Positions 9,178 through 18,233 of a stretch of DNA of 64,000 nucleotides are shown in pieces. Below the pieces are notes generated by a model. It was not told where the DNA came from. It saw only the letters and a list, made by a program, of their open reading frames with translations, and ran no database searches. Source of the stretch: Bradyrhizobium barranii subsp. apii (GTDB lineage: Bacteria > Pseudomonadota > Alphaproteobacteria > Rhizobiales > Xanthobacteraceae); the NCBI RefSeq assembly GCF_011516635.5, contig NZ_CP096255.1, positions 372,001 through 436,000 on the forward strand, written 5' to 3'. Each line of letters opens with the position of its first letter. Position 1 is the first letter of the stretch. The position numbers and the translations under genes are program-made.

Positions 9178-9911
9178 TTCTCTTTCCGGCGATCGACCTC
9201 AAGAACGGCCAGTGCGTGCGTCTCGAGCAAGGCGACATGGCGCGCGCGACCGTGTTCAACCTCAATCCCGCGGCGCAGGCGCAGAGCTTTGTCGAACAGG
9301 GCTTCGAGTATCTCCACGTCGTCGATCTCGACGGCGCCTTTGCCGGCAAGCCGGTGAATGCGCAGGCGGTCGAGGCGATGCTCAAGACGATCAAGATCCC
9401 GGTGCAGCTCGGCGGCGGCATTCGCGATCTCGCGACCGTCGAAGCCTGGCTCGACAAGGGCATCACCCGCGTCATCATCGGCACCGCCGCGGTGCGCGAC
9501 CCTGAACTAGTGAAGGCGGCTGCAAGGAAATTCCCCGGCCGCGTCGCGGTCGGGCTCGATGCCCGTGACGGCAAGGTCGCCGTCGAAGGCTGGGCCGAGA
9601 CCTCGCAGGTGACGGTGCTGGAGATCGCAAAGCGTTTCGAGGATGCCGGCGTCGCTGCCATCATCTTCACCGACATCGCGCGCGATGGCCTGCTCAAGGG
9701 CCTCAACCTCGACGCGACCATCGCGCTGGCAGATGCGATCTCGATTCCCGTAATCGCTTCCGGCGGCCTCGCCTCGATCGAGGACGTCAAGGCGATGCTG
9801 ACGCCGCGCGCCAGGAAGCTCGCCGGCGCGATCGCCGGCCGCGCGCTTTACGATGGCCGGCTCGATCCCGCCGCCGCCCTTACCTTGATCCGCAACGCGC
9901 GCACCGCCTAG
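9165..9911 (+). CDS. hisA: Phosphoribosylformimino-5-aminoimidazole carboxamide ribotide isomerase
   Basis: Catalyses the Amadori rearrangement of ProFAR to PRFAR, fourth step of histidine synthesis. The 248-residue beta/alpha barrel starts [19 protein letters not shown], with catalytic Asp11. It has LGGGIRD as the first phosphate-binding loop, [14 protein letters not shown] with the second catalytic Asp, and [12 protein letters not shown] as the second phosphate site. The ATG overlaps the hisH end by 13 bp; a GTG nine bases later is an alternative start. hisF follows after 10 bp. Confidence 0.97.
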   Translation: METVILFPAIDLKNGQCVRLEQGDMARATVFNLNPAAQAQSFVEQGFEYLHVVDLDGAFAGKPVNAQAVEAMLKTIKIPVQLGGGIRDLATVEAWLDKGITRVIIGTAAVRDPELVKAAARKFPGRVAVGLDARDGKVAVEGWAETSQVTVLEIAKRFEDAGVAAIIFTDIARDGLLKGLNLDATIALADAISIPVIASGGLASIEDVKAMLTPRARKLAGAIAGRALYDGRLDPAAALTLIRNARTA

Positions 9912-9921
9912 GAGCTGACAC

Positions 9922-10695
9922 ATGTTCAAGGTGCGCGTGATCCCCTGCCTCGACGTCAAGGACGGCCGGGTCGTCAAGGGCGTCAACTTCGTCGATCTGC
10001 GCGATGCCGGCGATCCCGTCGAAGCCGCGATCGCCTATGACGCCGCCGGTGCCGACGAGCTCACCTTCCTCGACATCACCGCGACCCACGAGAACCGCGG
10101 CATCATGCTGGACGTGGTCCGGCGTACGGCGGAGGCCTGCTTCATGCCCGTGACCGTCGGTGGCGGCGTGCGCAAGGTTGACGACATCAAGACGCTCCTG
10201 CGCGCCGGCGCCGACAAGGTCTCGATCAACAGCGCCGCGGTGTCGCGGCGCGAGTTTGTCAAGGAAGCCGCCGAGAAATTCGGCGAACAGTGCGTGGTGG
10301 TCGCGATCGACGCCAAGCGGGTCAAGCGTCCGGGCGGCGACCGCTGGGAGATCTTCACCCATGGCGGGCGCAACTCGACCGGCATCGATGCCATCGAATA
10401 TGCCCAGGAGGTGGTCTCGCTCGGTGCGGGTGAAATCCTGCTGACCTCCATGGACCGCGACGGCACCCGGCAGGGCTTCGACATCCCGCTGACCCGGGCG
10501 ATCGCCGACAGCGTTCCCGTTCCCGTGATCGCCTCGGGCGGCGTCGGCAATCTCGATCATCTCGTCGACGGTATCCGCGACGGCCACGCCACGGCTGTGC
10601 TGGCCGCCTCGATCTTCCATTTCGGGGAATTCACCATTCGCGAAGCCAAGGAGCACATGGCCCGGCGCGGACTGGCCATGCGCCTCGATGCCTGA
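9922..10695 (+). CDS. hisF: Imidazole glycerol phosphate synthase cyclase subunit
   Basis: The synthase partner of HisH, closing the imidazole ring. The 257-residue barrel has [20 protein letters not shown] at the start with catalytic Asp11, [12 protein letters not shown] as the first phosphate loop, a second catalytic Asp in VVAIDAKRV, and [11 protein letters not shown] as the second phosphate loop. The preceding AGGAGCTGACAC is a good ribosome-binding site. Part of the hisB-hisH-hisA-hisF-hisE run. Confidence 0.97.
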   Translation: MFKVRVIPCLDVKDGRVVKGVNFVDLRDAGDPVEAAIAYDAAGADELTFLDITATHENRGIMLDVVRRTAEACFMPVTVGGGVRKVDDIKTLLRAGADKVSINSAAVSRREFVKEAAEKFGEQCVVVAIDAKRVKRPGGDRWEIFTHGGRNSTGIDAIEYAQEVVSLGAGEILLTSMDRDGTRQGFDIPLTRAIADSVPVPVIASGGVGNLDHLVDGIRDGHATAVLAASIFHFGEFTIREAKEHMARRGLAMRLDA

Positions 10696-10773
10696 CGACT
10701 CCCGATCATAAAAATGCTACATAGGCCTGCGGGGAATGGCCTCCGTGGCCTTGTGTGTTTTCGAGTAATTCCG

Positions 10774-11094
10774 ATGTCGCGTTTCACGATCCACGATCTG
10801 GCCGACACCATCGACGCCCGCGCGGCGGCCGGCGGCGAGGCGTCCTATACCCGCAAGCTCCTGGACAAGGGCGCTGAGCATTGCGCCAAGAAGTTCGGCG
10901 AGGAGGCAGTCGAAACCGTAATCGCAGCAGTCGAAAACGATCGCGCGCATCTGATCGCTGAAAGTGCCGACCTGCTCTATCACTTCCTTGTGCTGCTCAA
11001 GGCCCGCGGCGTAAAGCTGGAGGAGGTCGAGGCCGCGCTGGACAAGCGGACGAATATGTCCGGATTGGAAGAAAAGGCGTCCCGCAAGGGTTAG
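10774..11094 (+). CDS. hisE: Phosphoribosyl-ATP pyrophosphatase
   Basis: Hydrolyses phosphoribosyl-ATP to phosphoribosyl-AMP and pyrophosphate, second step of histidine synthesis. The 106-residue protein begins [18 protein letters not shown] and has the MazG-like all-alpha core [23 protein letters not shown], with acidic metal ligands in [14 protein letters not shown] and [13 protein letters not shown]. The start at 10774 matches the family; the frame is open to 10714. HisI is not in the window, so hisE is stand-alone. Confidence 0.95.
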   Translation: MSRFTIHDLADTIDARAAAGGEASYTRKLLDKGAEHCAKKFGEEAVETVIAAVENDRAHLIAESADLLYHFLVLLKARGVKLEEVEAALDKRTNMSGLEEKASRKG

Positions 11095-11119
11095 TAGATC
11101 CCAACGGAAAGGTCGCGTC

Positions 11120-12073
11120 ATGGATATCCGCGCACCCGAGCAGCAGTATAATCCGTACCGCGTCTATACGCGCGAGCAGTGGTCGCGACTGCGCGACGAC
11201 ACGCCGATGACGCTGGAGCCCGGCGAGTTCGACCGGCTGCGCTCATTGCACGATCGCCTGGACTTGCAGGAGGTCGAGGACATCTACCTGCCGCTGTCGC
11301 GCCTCCTGTCGATCTATGTCGATGCGATGCAGCGCCTGTATTACGCGGAGCGCCAGTTCCTCAACATCCGCGACCGCAAGATGCCCTACATCATCGGCGT
11401 CGCCGGCTCGGTCGCGGTCGGAAAATCCACCACGGCCCGCGTGCTTCAGGCACTGCTGGCGCGCTGGTCGCCGCGTCCGAAGGTCGAGCTGATCACCACC
11501 GACGGATTTCTGTATCCCAACGCCGTGCTGGAGCGGCAGGGCATCATGCAGAAGAAGGGTTTTCCGGAGAGCTACGACCTGCCGCTACTGCTCAGCTTCC
11601 TCTCCGACATCAAGGCCGGCCGCCGCCACGTGCGCGCGCCGGTCTATTCGCATCTGACCTACGACATCGTGCCGAACCAGTGGGCCGAGATCGACCAGCC
11701 GGACATCCTGATCGTCGAGGGCGTCAACGTGCTGCAGACCGGCAAGCTGCCACGCGACGGCAAGGCGGTGCCCGTGGTCTCCGACTTCTTCGATTTCTCG
11801 GTCTATATCGACGCCGACGAGGCGGCGCTGCGGCAATGGTACATCAAGCGCTTCCTGGCGCTTGACACCGCGTTCACCAATCCAAAATCCTACTTCAACC
11901 GCTACGCGCTGTTGTCGGACGAGGAAGCCACCGCCACCGCGATCGCGATCTGGGAACGCACCAACCTCGCCAATCTCGAGGACAACATCCTGCCGACCCG
12001 CCCCCGCGCGACGCTGATCCTGAAGAAGGGCGCCGACCACACCGTGGCGAGCGTGGCGCTACGACGGCTGTAG
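11120..12073 (+). CDS. coaA: Pantothenate kinase, type I
   Basis: Phosphorylates pantothenate with ATP, the first step of coenzyme A synthesis. The 317-residue bacterial type I enzyme has the P-loop [13 protein letters not shown] near residues 93-105, TTDGFLYPN, the pantothenate-contacting GFPESYDLP, and [12 protein letters not shown]. It lies 25 bp after hisE, probably on the same transcript, a frequent arrangement in rhizobia. It is followed by two palindromic repeat elements. Confidence 0.96.
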   Translation: MDIRAPEQQYNPYRVYTREQWSRLRDDTPMTLEPGEFDRLRSLHDRLDLQEVEDIYLPLSRLLSIYVDAMQRLYYAERQFLNIRDRKMPYIIGVAGSVAVGKSTTARVLQALLARWSPRPKVELITTDGFLYPNAVLERQGIMQKKGFPESYDLPLLLSFLSDIKAGRRHVRAPVYSHLTYDIVPNQWAEIDQPDILIVEGVNVLQTGKLPRDGKAVPVVSDFFDFSVYIDADEAALRQWYIKRFLALDTAFTNPKSYFNRYALLSDEEATATAIAIWERTNLANLEDNILPTRPRATLILKKGADHTVASVALRRL

Positions 12074-12081
12074 GCCGCGGT

Positions 12082-12213
12082 GCCGTAGGGTGGGCAAAGG
12101 CGCAAAGCGCCGTGCCCACCGTCTATCTCCATTTTGAACGTGAATGGTGGGCACGCTTAGCCTGTCATCGGGCGCGCATTCGCGCGACCCGTTGGCTTTG
12201 CCCACCCTACGGC
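12082..12213. repeat. Palindromic intergenic repeat, GTAGGGTGGGCAAAG family, copy 1
   Basis: Begins GCCGTAGGGTGGGCAAAGGC and ends in its complement GCTTTGCCCACCCTACGGC, with internal GTGCCCACC and GGTGGGCACGC pairs, so the whole 132 bp can fold into a long two-part hairpin. A second copy lies at 30807-30906. Such elements recur downstream of genes in Bradyrhizobium. Confidence 0.75.
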
Positions 12214-12244
12214 ATTGGTGCTTGGCGCACGCCTGCAGCCACAT

Positions 12245-12331
12245 CGTCATTGCGAGCGCAGCGAAGCAATCCAGAATCTTTCCGCGGAGGGATTCTGGAT
12301 TGCTTCGTCGCAAGGGCTCCTCGCAATGACG
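12245..12331. repeat. Palindromic intergenic repeat, CGTCATTGCGAGCG family
   Basis: CGTCATTGCGAGCGCAGCGA at the left and CGAGGAGCC...equivalent CTCCTCGCAATGACG at the right form outer arms; AAGCAATCCAGAATC and GATTCTGGATTGCTT form inner arms around a GC-rich loop. A known type of dispersed alphaproteobacterial repeat. With copy 1 of the other family it fills the gap between coaA and the histidine kinase gene. Confidence 0.75.
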
Positions 12332-12345
12332 GAGGAGAGACCTTC

Positions 12346-14580
12346 CTACACCGCCAGATGCCGCGCCGCTGCCAGCCCGGCCAGCGCCTCGTCCAGCTTG
12401 TCGCGGTCGAGCGGCTTGATCAGAAATCCGTTCATGCCCGCCTCGAAACAGGCATAGCGATCCTCCACCAGCGTATTGGCGGTGAGCGCGAGGATCGGCG
12501 TGTGGTGGCCGCCTTTGGCGGCCTCATGCGTGCGGATGCGTTTCGTCGCCTCGATGCCGTCGAGCTGCGGCATCTGGATGTCCATCAGCACGAGATCGTA
12601 GGGCGTGCCGGCGGATGACGCGGCGAGCCAGGATTCCAGCGCCGCCTCGCCATGAACGGCGATGACGACGCGGTGGCCGAGCTTGGTCAGCAGCGAGCGC
12701 ATCAGCAGCGCGTTGATCTCGTTGTCTTCGGCGACGAGGATCGACAGGCCCGTTGCCGTTACGACGCCGGCGGGGGAGGCGGTCGGCGGCTCCGGCGCCA
12801 GTTCGGGCGAGGCGACCTCCGGCGTCAGCGCGAGACGCGCCGCGAGCGAAGCCGCGCGCAGCGGCTTGATCAGGAAGCCCGTGAAGGAAGCTGAAAATTT
12901 CTCGTGGCGCGAGCTCGACGTCAGCAGCACCAGCCGCTGCGTCGCATGCTTGCGCGCGACCTCGCCGAGATGGTCGGCGATGGCGGCGCCGATCGCACGA
13001 TCGACCAGCACCGCATGCCATGAGCGCTCCGGCAGCAGCGCCTCTGCGACGGCTCCATCCGAGACGAGGCAGATCTGTCCGCCCCAGCGCTCCAGCCGCC
13101 GCGCGATCAGCGAGGCCTCGATGCCGTCGGCGATCAGGAGGATCGACTTGCCGGTGAGGTCAGGGCTTGGGAACGCCGTCTGTCCCGCGCCGGATTGCGA
13201 TGGCGCAAGCGGAATCGCGACCTCGAAGGTCGAGCCCTTGCCCGGCTCGCTCTCCAGGGTGATGCGGCCGCCCATGCGCTTGACGATGCGTTCGCTGATG
13301 GCAAGGCCGAGCCCGGTGCCGCCATAGGTGCGGGCGACGCGCTCGTCGGCCTGCTCGAACTCGCGGAAGATGCGCGTTCGCGCCTCGGGGGCGATGCCGA
13401 TGCCGGTGTCGCGCACCAGAAAACTAATCTCGTTCGGCCAGATGCCGGGTTCGACGATCAGCGCGACGCCGCCGGTCGCGGTGAACTTGATGGCGTTGCC
13501 GGCTAGGTTGAGCAGCACCTGGCGCAACCGCGCGGCATCGCCGACGACCTCGAGCGGCAGGCGCTCGTCGGCATAGGCGGCGATCTCGAGCGTCTTTGCC
13601 TGCGCGCGCGGTGCGAGCAGCTCGGTGATCTCCTCGATCATGGTCGGGAGCGCGAACGGGCGCTGATCGAGATCGAGCTTGCCGGCCTCGATCTTGGAAT
13701 AGTCGAGCAGTTCCTCGATCAGCGCCATCAGCGCTTCGCCGGAGGTTTTCACCGCCCTGGCATAGGTCGTCTGCTCCGGCGTCAGCGTGGTGTCGAGCAA
13801 CAGGCCGCCCATGCCGATGATGCCGTTGAGCGGCGTGCGGATCTCATGCGAGGCCATCGCCAGGAAGCGCGACTTGGCGCGGTTGGCGGCATCGGCCTGG
13901 TCGCGCGCGTCCGACAGCGCGCGCTCGGTCTCGGTGCGGTCGGTGACGTCGCGTCCGACGCTCTGCAGTTCGGCGGGCTGGCCGGCATCGAGACGGACAT
14001 AGCCCTCGCGCCAGGCGATCCAGCGCGCGCCGTGCGGGGCGGTGATCCTCTGGTCGTGAATGCGCGTGCCGTTGCTTTCGCGGGCGCTGTCGCCCTGCTC
14101 GAGGACGTCGAAATCGAAACGCGTGCCGACCAGCACGTTGCGCGCCTGTCCTGCGAGCGCGCAATAGGCGTCGTTGGCGAAGGTGATGCGGCCCTGGTGG
14201 TCGCGCAGCACGATCAGGTCGCCCTGCTGTTCGAACAGGCTGCGCGCGCGTTCCTCCGCCTCCTTCAGTTCCCAATTGCGGTCGATCAGCGTCTCGTTGT
14301 GGGCGGCGAGCTTACGCATCCGCTTGTTGACGAAGCGCAGCCGCATGCTGAGCGTGGCAAGGCCGAGGCAGGCGAGCGCGAACAGGAAGCTCGCGCCGAC
14401 CGCAAACGTATTGGGGTCGTAGCCGGAGTTCTCGGAGCGGCTGCCGGAGACGAAGCCATAGGCGCCGCCGAAGGTTGCCGAGAAAATCATGAAGGAGCGG
14501 ATCGCGAACGCGATGCGGGGATGCTGTCGCCTGAAGCGGCGCATGCGCACCTTGATCCGGAACGTCCGATCCATCGCCAT
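12346..14580 (-). CDS. Hybrid sensor histidine kinase with two receiver domains
   Basis: A 744-residue inner-membrane sensor kinase. Hydrophobic segments near residues 24-42 and 60-78, a short coiled stretch, a PAS domain around 112-225, a HisKA domain with phosphorylated His245 in [11 protein letters not shown], and an ATPase domain with DTGIGI and GGTGLGLAI near 355-470. A first receiver-like domain (about 487-600) follows, then a full receiver (about 615-735) with EDN, the acceptor Asp in LVLMDIQMP and Lys in FLIKPLD. The first receiver lacks the usual acidic pair (LLIADG) but keeps an Asp (VLVDRA) and a Lys. No regulator gene is adjacent, so the signal and target are unknown. Confidence 0.92.
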   Translation of the reverse strand: MAMDRTFRIKVRMRRFRRQHPRIAFAIRSFMIFSATFGGAYGFVSGSRSENSGYDPNTFAVGASFLFALACLGLATLSMRLRFVNKRMRKLAAHNETLIDRNWELKEAEERARSLFEQQGDLIVLRDHQGRITFANDAYCALAGQARNVLVGTRFDFDVLEQGDSARESNGTRIHDQRITAPHGARWIAWREGYVRLDAGQPAELQSVGRDVTDRTETERALSDARDQADAANRAKSRFLAMASHEIRTPLNGIIGMGGLLLDTTLTPEQTTYARAVKTSGEALMALIEELLDYSKIEAGKLDLDQRPFALPTMIEEITELLAPRAQAKTLEIAAYADERLPLEVVGDAARLRQVLLNLAGNAIKFTATGGVALIVEPGIWPNEISFLVRDTGIGIAPEARTRIFREFEQADERVARTYGGTGLGLAISERIVKRMGGRITLESEPGKGSTFEVAIPLAPSQSGAGQTAFPSPDLTGKSILLIADGIEASLIARRLERWGGQICLVSDGAVAEALLPERSWHAVLVDRAIGAAIADHLGEVARKHATQRLVLLTSSSRHEKFSASFTGFLIKPLRAASLAARLALTPEVASPELAPEPPTASPAGVVTATGLSILVAEDNEINALLMRSLLTKLGHRVVIAVHGEAALESWLAASSAGTPYDLVLMDIQMPQLDGIEATKRIRTHEAAKGGHHTPILALTANTLVEDRYACFEAGMNGFLIKPLDRDKLDEALAGLAAARHLAV

Positions 14581-14699
14581 CGACCCCGACTCTTGCTCCG
14601 AAACCCCGTGTCGCCAATTGCGACGATGTCTCGTCGACCTTGCGAACAGCTTGAGGCTTTGGTTCGGCCTCCAAACAGGGTTGACGAGGTGTTAACGCT

Positions 14700-15173
14700 T
14701 CAGAGCGAGGCGGCCTGGAGCGGAAGCGGGCGGTGGCCGCCATTGGCGCCGACGATCAGCGCCGCAGCCTCGCGCTGCGAAAACGTCTTCGAGCGCACAT
14801 AGATGCGGTAATCGGCTGGCCCGTCGGTGGACAGGTAAATCACCGGGCCGCCGTCGACCGGCTCCGTGGCAATCGTGACGAGGCGCGTCGCCGGATTGGC
14901 CTGACAGGAATCCGGTTCGGAGCCGAGACCGTCGTCCACGACCGCGAAGTCCGCCGCGTCCGGATCGTCGGTGATCTGAACCCGCACCGTGGCCCGCGAC
15001 AGATCGTCGGTGAAGGCGACATGGACGCCGGCCGTCCAGAACAGGGATGTGAGCTCGACTGAAGTCTCGCCCAGCGCGATGCAGGGATGCGAGACCGATC
15101 CGATCTCGCCGCGGGCGAACACCGCGGCCGCCAGCAGGGGAACAACCGAGGCCAGGATCTTGAAACGCAACAT
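14700..15173 (-). CDS. Small secreted protein, unrecognised
   Basis: A 157-residue protein with a clear Sec signal peptide (MLRFKILASVVPLLAAAVFA) and a mature part with two Cys residues (HPCIALG and PDSCQAN) that may form a disulphide. The pattern ATVRVQITDDPDAADFAVVDD and the closing SQREAAALIVGANGG are distinctive but I cannot name the family. Probably periplasmic. It lies between comM and the histidine kinase on the minus strand, with about 120-bp gaps on either side, so an operon is uncertain. Confidence 0.65.
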   Translation of the reverse strand: MLRFKILASVVPLLAAAVFARGEIGSVSHPCIALGETSVELTSLFWTAGVHVAFTDDLSRATVRVQITDDPDAADFAVVDDGLGSEPDSCQANPATRLVTIATEPVDGGPVIYLSTDGPADYRIYVRSKTFSQREAAALIVGANGGHRPLPLQAASL

Positions 15174-15282
15174 GACACTCTACTCGCCCGGCCCTGTGTG
15201 GAACTCATAGGGGAACGCGTGGGCCTTATGGTTTGCAGAGCGTAAAGGAAACTCGTTACCGCCGGGTTGATGCGCGGAAGGA

Positions 15283-16176
15283 TCAGGCCATCTGCCGCAC
15301 ATCCTCCGCGAGTGCGCGGTAGGACAGCGCCTCGGCGAGATGCAGCCGGCCGATCTTGTCGGCGCCGTCGAGATCGGCGAGCGTGCGCGCCACCCGCAGG
15401 ACGCGGTGATAGCCGCGCGCCGACAGCCGCATGGTCTCGGCGGCGTCGCGCAGTAATTTGGCGCCTTGCGCATCCGGCTTGGCGACGTCCTCCAACACCG
15501 AGGCCGGCGCCTCGGCATTGGTGCGAACATGCGGCAGGCCCGCATCCGCGTAACGCGCGAGCTGGATGTCGCGCGCGGCTGCCACGCGCGCGGCGACTTC
15601 CGCCGAGCCTTCCGCCGCCGGCGGCAGGATCAGATCGGCTGCGGTCACGGCGGGAACCTCGATGCGCAAATCGATGCGGTCCATCAGCGGACCGGAGATG
15701 CGCGCCTGGTAGTCGCCGGTGCAGCGATCGATGCGGCCGCGCTTGCAGGCATAGCCGGGCTCGAACGCATGGCCGCAGCGGCACGGATTCATCGCCGCGA
15801 CCAGCATGAAGCGCGCAGGATAAGTCACGCGATGATTGGCACGGGAGACGGAGACCTCGCCGTTCTCCAGCGGCTGGCGCAGCGAATCCAGCACCCGCGG
15901 ATCGAACTCGGGCAGCTCGTCGAGGAACAACACGCCCTGATGCGCGAGCGAGATCTCGCCGGGTTTTGCGCGGATGCCGCCGCCGGTGAGCGCGGCCATG
16001 CTCGCGGAATGATGCGGCGAGCGGAACGGCCGCCGCGCGGTCAGCGCGCCACCCTCGATCTCGCCGGCGACGGAAGCGATCATGGAGACTTCGAGCAATT
16101 CGCCCGGCGACAGCGGCGGCAGGATCGAGGGCAGGCGCGCCGCCAGCATCGACTTGCCCGCACCGGGCGCGCCGAT
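15283..16176 (-). pseudogene. comM: comM (YifB, Mg-chelatase-like), C-terminal part split off by insertion
   Basis: This 297-residue segment begins at IGAPGAGKSMLAARL, the Walker A of the AAA+ Mg-chelatase-like domain. It continues with FRSPHHSAS, GEISLAHQGVLFLDELPEF (Walker B), NPCRCG and the C-terminal helical domain RGYHRVLRVARTLADLDG. The missing front half lies at 20087-20734; joining the two at the shared 9-bp core gives an uninterrupted 512-residue ComM, the usual length. ComM is a helicase that promotes branch migration during natural transformation. An ATG at the junction could let this half be translated alone, but it would lack the N-terminal domain, so the gene is taken as inactivated while the element is present. 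Confidence 0.9.
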
Positions 16177-16190
16177 CATGAGCAGATGAT
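16177..16190. other. Left attachment junction of the comM element
   Basis: CATGAGCAGATGAT here pairs with CATGAGCAGGTGAT at 20090-20103. The 9 identical bases are the most that strand exchange by a serine recombinase would share. Sequence to the left is comM; to the right (ATTTCGTCAATGGG) it is element DNA, partly dyad-related to the right end. Confidence 0.8.
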
Positions 16191-16403
16191 TTCGTCAATG
16201 GGAAATTTTGGGTCCCATCTGTCGCACCGGACCCTATTTTAGGCTCGACCCCCGACCCGACTTCAAGCTTCCTTGGCTTGAAAGGGCCGCCGCCGCCCAG
16301 CTTTCGGCTGCGGTCTTCCTTTCCCCGTAGTATCCCGGTGCATTGTTGCACCAAGGTTGTGTTGAGCCTCTGTGCAATCGTCCGCTACACTGCTCCGCAC
16401 TGG

Positions 16404-17129
16404 ATGGGGGCTGCTGCGGTGGAATGGTTGATTTTCGTAATCTGCGTCGTGACGTTGATAGGCGCGGGCGAGGTCGTTGCGGTGGGTGCCGGGATCGGCC
16501 TGGGGTACCAAGCCCTGCAATGGGTTCAGACAGGCAAGTGGCCCTCCTATACGCTCGGCTCCCAGCTCGGTTTTCCCGTGGACTTCCAACCGACACATTG
16601 GGTCCTCGTGGATCGTGTGGTCCACTACGTTCTGTTCGATGCTGAGACTGCCTTTGTCGTTCTAATTTGCGTGGGGCTCGTAATGCCCATCAAGGAGTGG
16701 CTTGAGCGAAACTCGGCCCCGGTGAAGCGGCCGGCAATACCCTCAGGGGCCTCTGCTGCGGTCTCTGGTGTCACTCCATACTCCCCACCAGCGCCTATCC
16801 CCTCCCCGACAGCGAGTAGTCCTTTGTCATCCCCCGAGCTTGGGATACTGGGCCGCCTTGGTGTCTTCCTTGGCTGGCTGTTTACCGCCGCTGCTCTCCT
16901 TTGCGCAGCTCTTGCCGTGCTGGTCTTCGTCAACAAGGGTGAGCCCGTCTTCGGATGGGTCGCGTTGGCGGCCGGGGGTGCGGTTTGGCTCTTCGGCCGT
17001 GGGGTTCGCTACGTCTTGGTGGGTCCTACGGTCCCGAAAGGTCCGCCCAAGGAGCCCTCCGCGCGGTTCGCTGTTCCCCATGTGCCCGTCCGCGTGCCCT
17101 CTGCTTCTCCATGGGAAGACCGCCCGTGA
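16404..17129 (+). CDS. Element-borne membrane protein, unrecognised
   Basis: A 241-residue protein if started at ATG 16404; a GTG at 16419 with a G-rich stretch before it is an alternative, and the frame is open from 16278. There are two N-terminal hydrophobic segments (EWLIFVICVVTLIGAGEVVA and TAFVVLICVGLVMPI), a Pro/Ser-rich linker, then two more (VFLGWLFTAAALLCAALAVL and FGWVALAAGGAVWLFG) and a Pro-rich basic tail. I do not recognise it. It is the only obvious cargo gene of the element and is convergent with the ParB-like gene. Confidence 0.5.
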   Translation: MGAAAVEWLIFVICVVTLIGAGEVVAVGAGIGLGYQALQWVQTGKWPSYTLGSQLGFPVDFQPTHWVLVDRVVHYVLFDAETAFVVLICVGLVMPIKEWLERNSAPVKRPAIPSGASAAVSGVTPYSPPAPIPSPTASSPLSSPELGILGRLGVFLGWLFTAAALLCAALAVLVFVNKGEPVFGWVALAAGGAVWLFGRGVRYVLVGPTVPKGPPKEPSARFAVPHVPVRVPSASPWEDRP

Positions 17130-17266
17130 TGCTCTGGCCGCGCTTGCTCTATACCTGCCCAATCTCCCTCCCGCGATGTAATAATATCACAGCCGGAACT
17201 TCAGCAGGGGCCGTCTTGCCTTGTCATAAACTGGTGCGCACCGCGGCCTGCCCTTAAGTCCGATTT

Positions 17267-17281
17267 AGTGCAAAATGCACT
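17267..17281 (-). terminator. Possible terminator after the ParB-like gene
   Basis: AGTGCA / TGCACT with a 3-nt loop, followed on the minus strand by AAAT. It lies 14 bp beyond the ParB-like stop, between convergent element genes. The stem is short and there is no real T-tract, so confidence is low. Confidence 0.3.
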
Positions 17282-17294
17282 CCATGTGTCTGCA

Positions 17295-18233
17295 CTAGAA
17301 ATCCTCGTCCGGCTCCGTGAAGGTCTTGGCGAGGCCGATTATCAGCTCGCGATGGTCCCCTGCCCACTGCTCTATGAGCCTCTCCGGCAGCCGCCCGTCG
17401 ATCAGGTAGAGTGCTGTTGCTGTGATTTCGACGTCCCTTGTCAAGGCAGCCTCGACCTTCTTTGTCCTCAGCAGTTCTGCAAGCTCCGTCGCCTTCTGAT
17501 CAATCCACTCGTCGGCGTCCCAAGCCTCAGCGGTCCCCCAGGTCGCGGGGTCGCGGGCCTGCTGCCATGTGATCGTCGGTAGCTTCTCCTTCTGTGTCTC
17601 GGTGAGGTCGGTTCGTCCGTTCAGCTCCCTCCACACCCGTTTCATGACGAAGGCCTGCCTTCGGCTTATTGTTGTTGCATCAGCTACGCCTTCAGCACCC
17701 AGCTTCCCGATGTTCTCCTTCGTAATCCTCCATGCCACCTCGCTTTTCTGGCGGGAGGTCATGCGCAGCTTGTCTTTGATGTTACCTGCGAGGGCTCTGA
17801 GCCTCGCCTCGTCAAGATCCCCCTCGAACACCTCCACCGGTATAGGTTTCGTCCATTTCACGGTATCGTAGGCCGCCAGTCGATGGTGACCATCAAGGAC
17901 GTAGAGCCGGTCCGCCACTGGCCACACGGTCAGCCGTTCCAACGGCGTCTCTTGGTTCTTCAGCGCTGTTGCGAGGGTGCGGATGTGCTCCTCACGTTCG
18001 CGCTTATCCGCCCGTGCCCCTCCACGCCATTGAAACGCGCTCTCGGCCAAGTGCAGGCTGCTCCGGGGTACGCTACGTCGCTGCGGTCCCTGCGTTCCTT
18101 GGTGCCCTGCTGCGCTGCTCTCTGCCCTCAGCTCCTCCGCCGTCTTGCCGCTGTCCTTCGGTTTCACGACGTTGCCCCAGGTCACCCTGGGGCTGCGCTC
18201 CGTCTTCTTCTTGCTCTTGGCCACTCGGCTCAT
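17295..18233 (-). CDS. ParB/sulfiredoxin-fold DNA-binding-like protein of the element
   Basis: A 312-residue protein starting at 18233 with AGAGGA before ATG; its start overlaps the recombinase stop (ATGA), so it is translationally coupled. After a basic N-terminus (SRVAKSKKKTERS), a ParB-like N-terminal domain has LTVWPVADRLYVLDGHHRLAAYD with the DGHHR box at residues 114-118. A helical region with a helix-turn-helix-like stretch (KLGAEGVADATTISRRQAF) follows. ParB-like proteins next to serine recombinases are seen in phages and islands. The role here, possibly direction control of the recombinase or DNA binding, is inferred from position only. Confidence 0.7.
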   Translation of the reverse strand: MSRVAKSKKKTERSPRVTWGNVVKPKDSGKTAEELRAESSAAGHQGTQGPQRRSVPRSSLHLAESAFQWRGGARADKREREEHIRTLATALKNQETPLERLTVWPVADRLYVLDGHHRLAAYDTVKWTKPIPVEVFEGDLDEARLRALAGNIKDKLRMTSRQKSEVAWRITKENIGKLGAEGVADATTISRRQAFVMKRVWRELNGRTDLTETQKEKLPTITWQQARDPATWGTAEAWDADEWIDQKATELAELLRTKKVEAALTRDVEITATALYLIDGRLPERLIEQWAGDHRELIIGLAKTFTEPDEDF

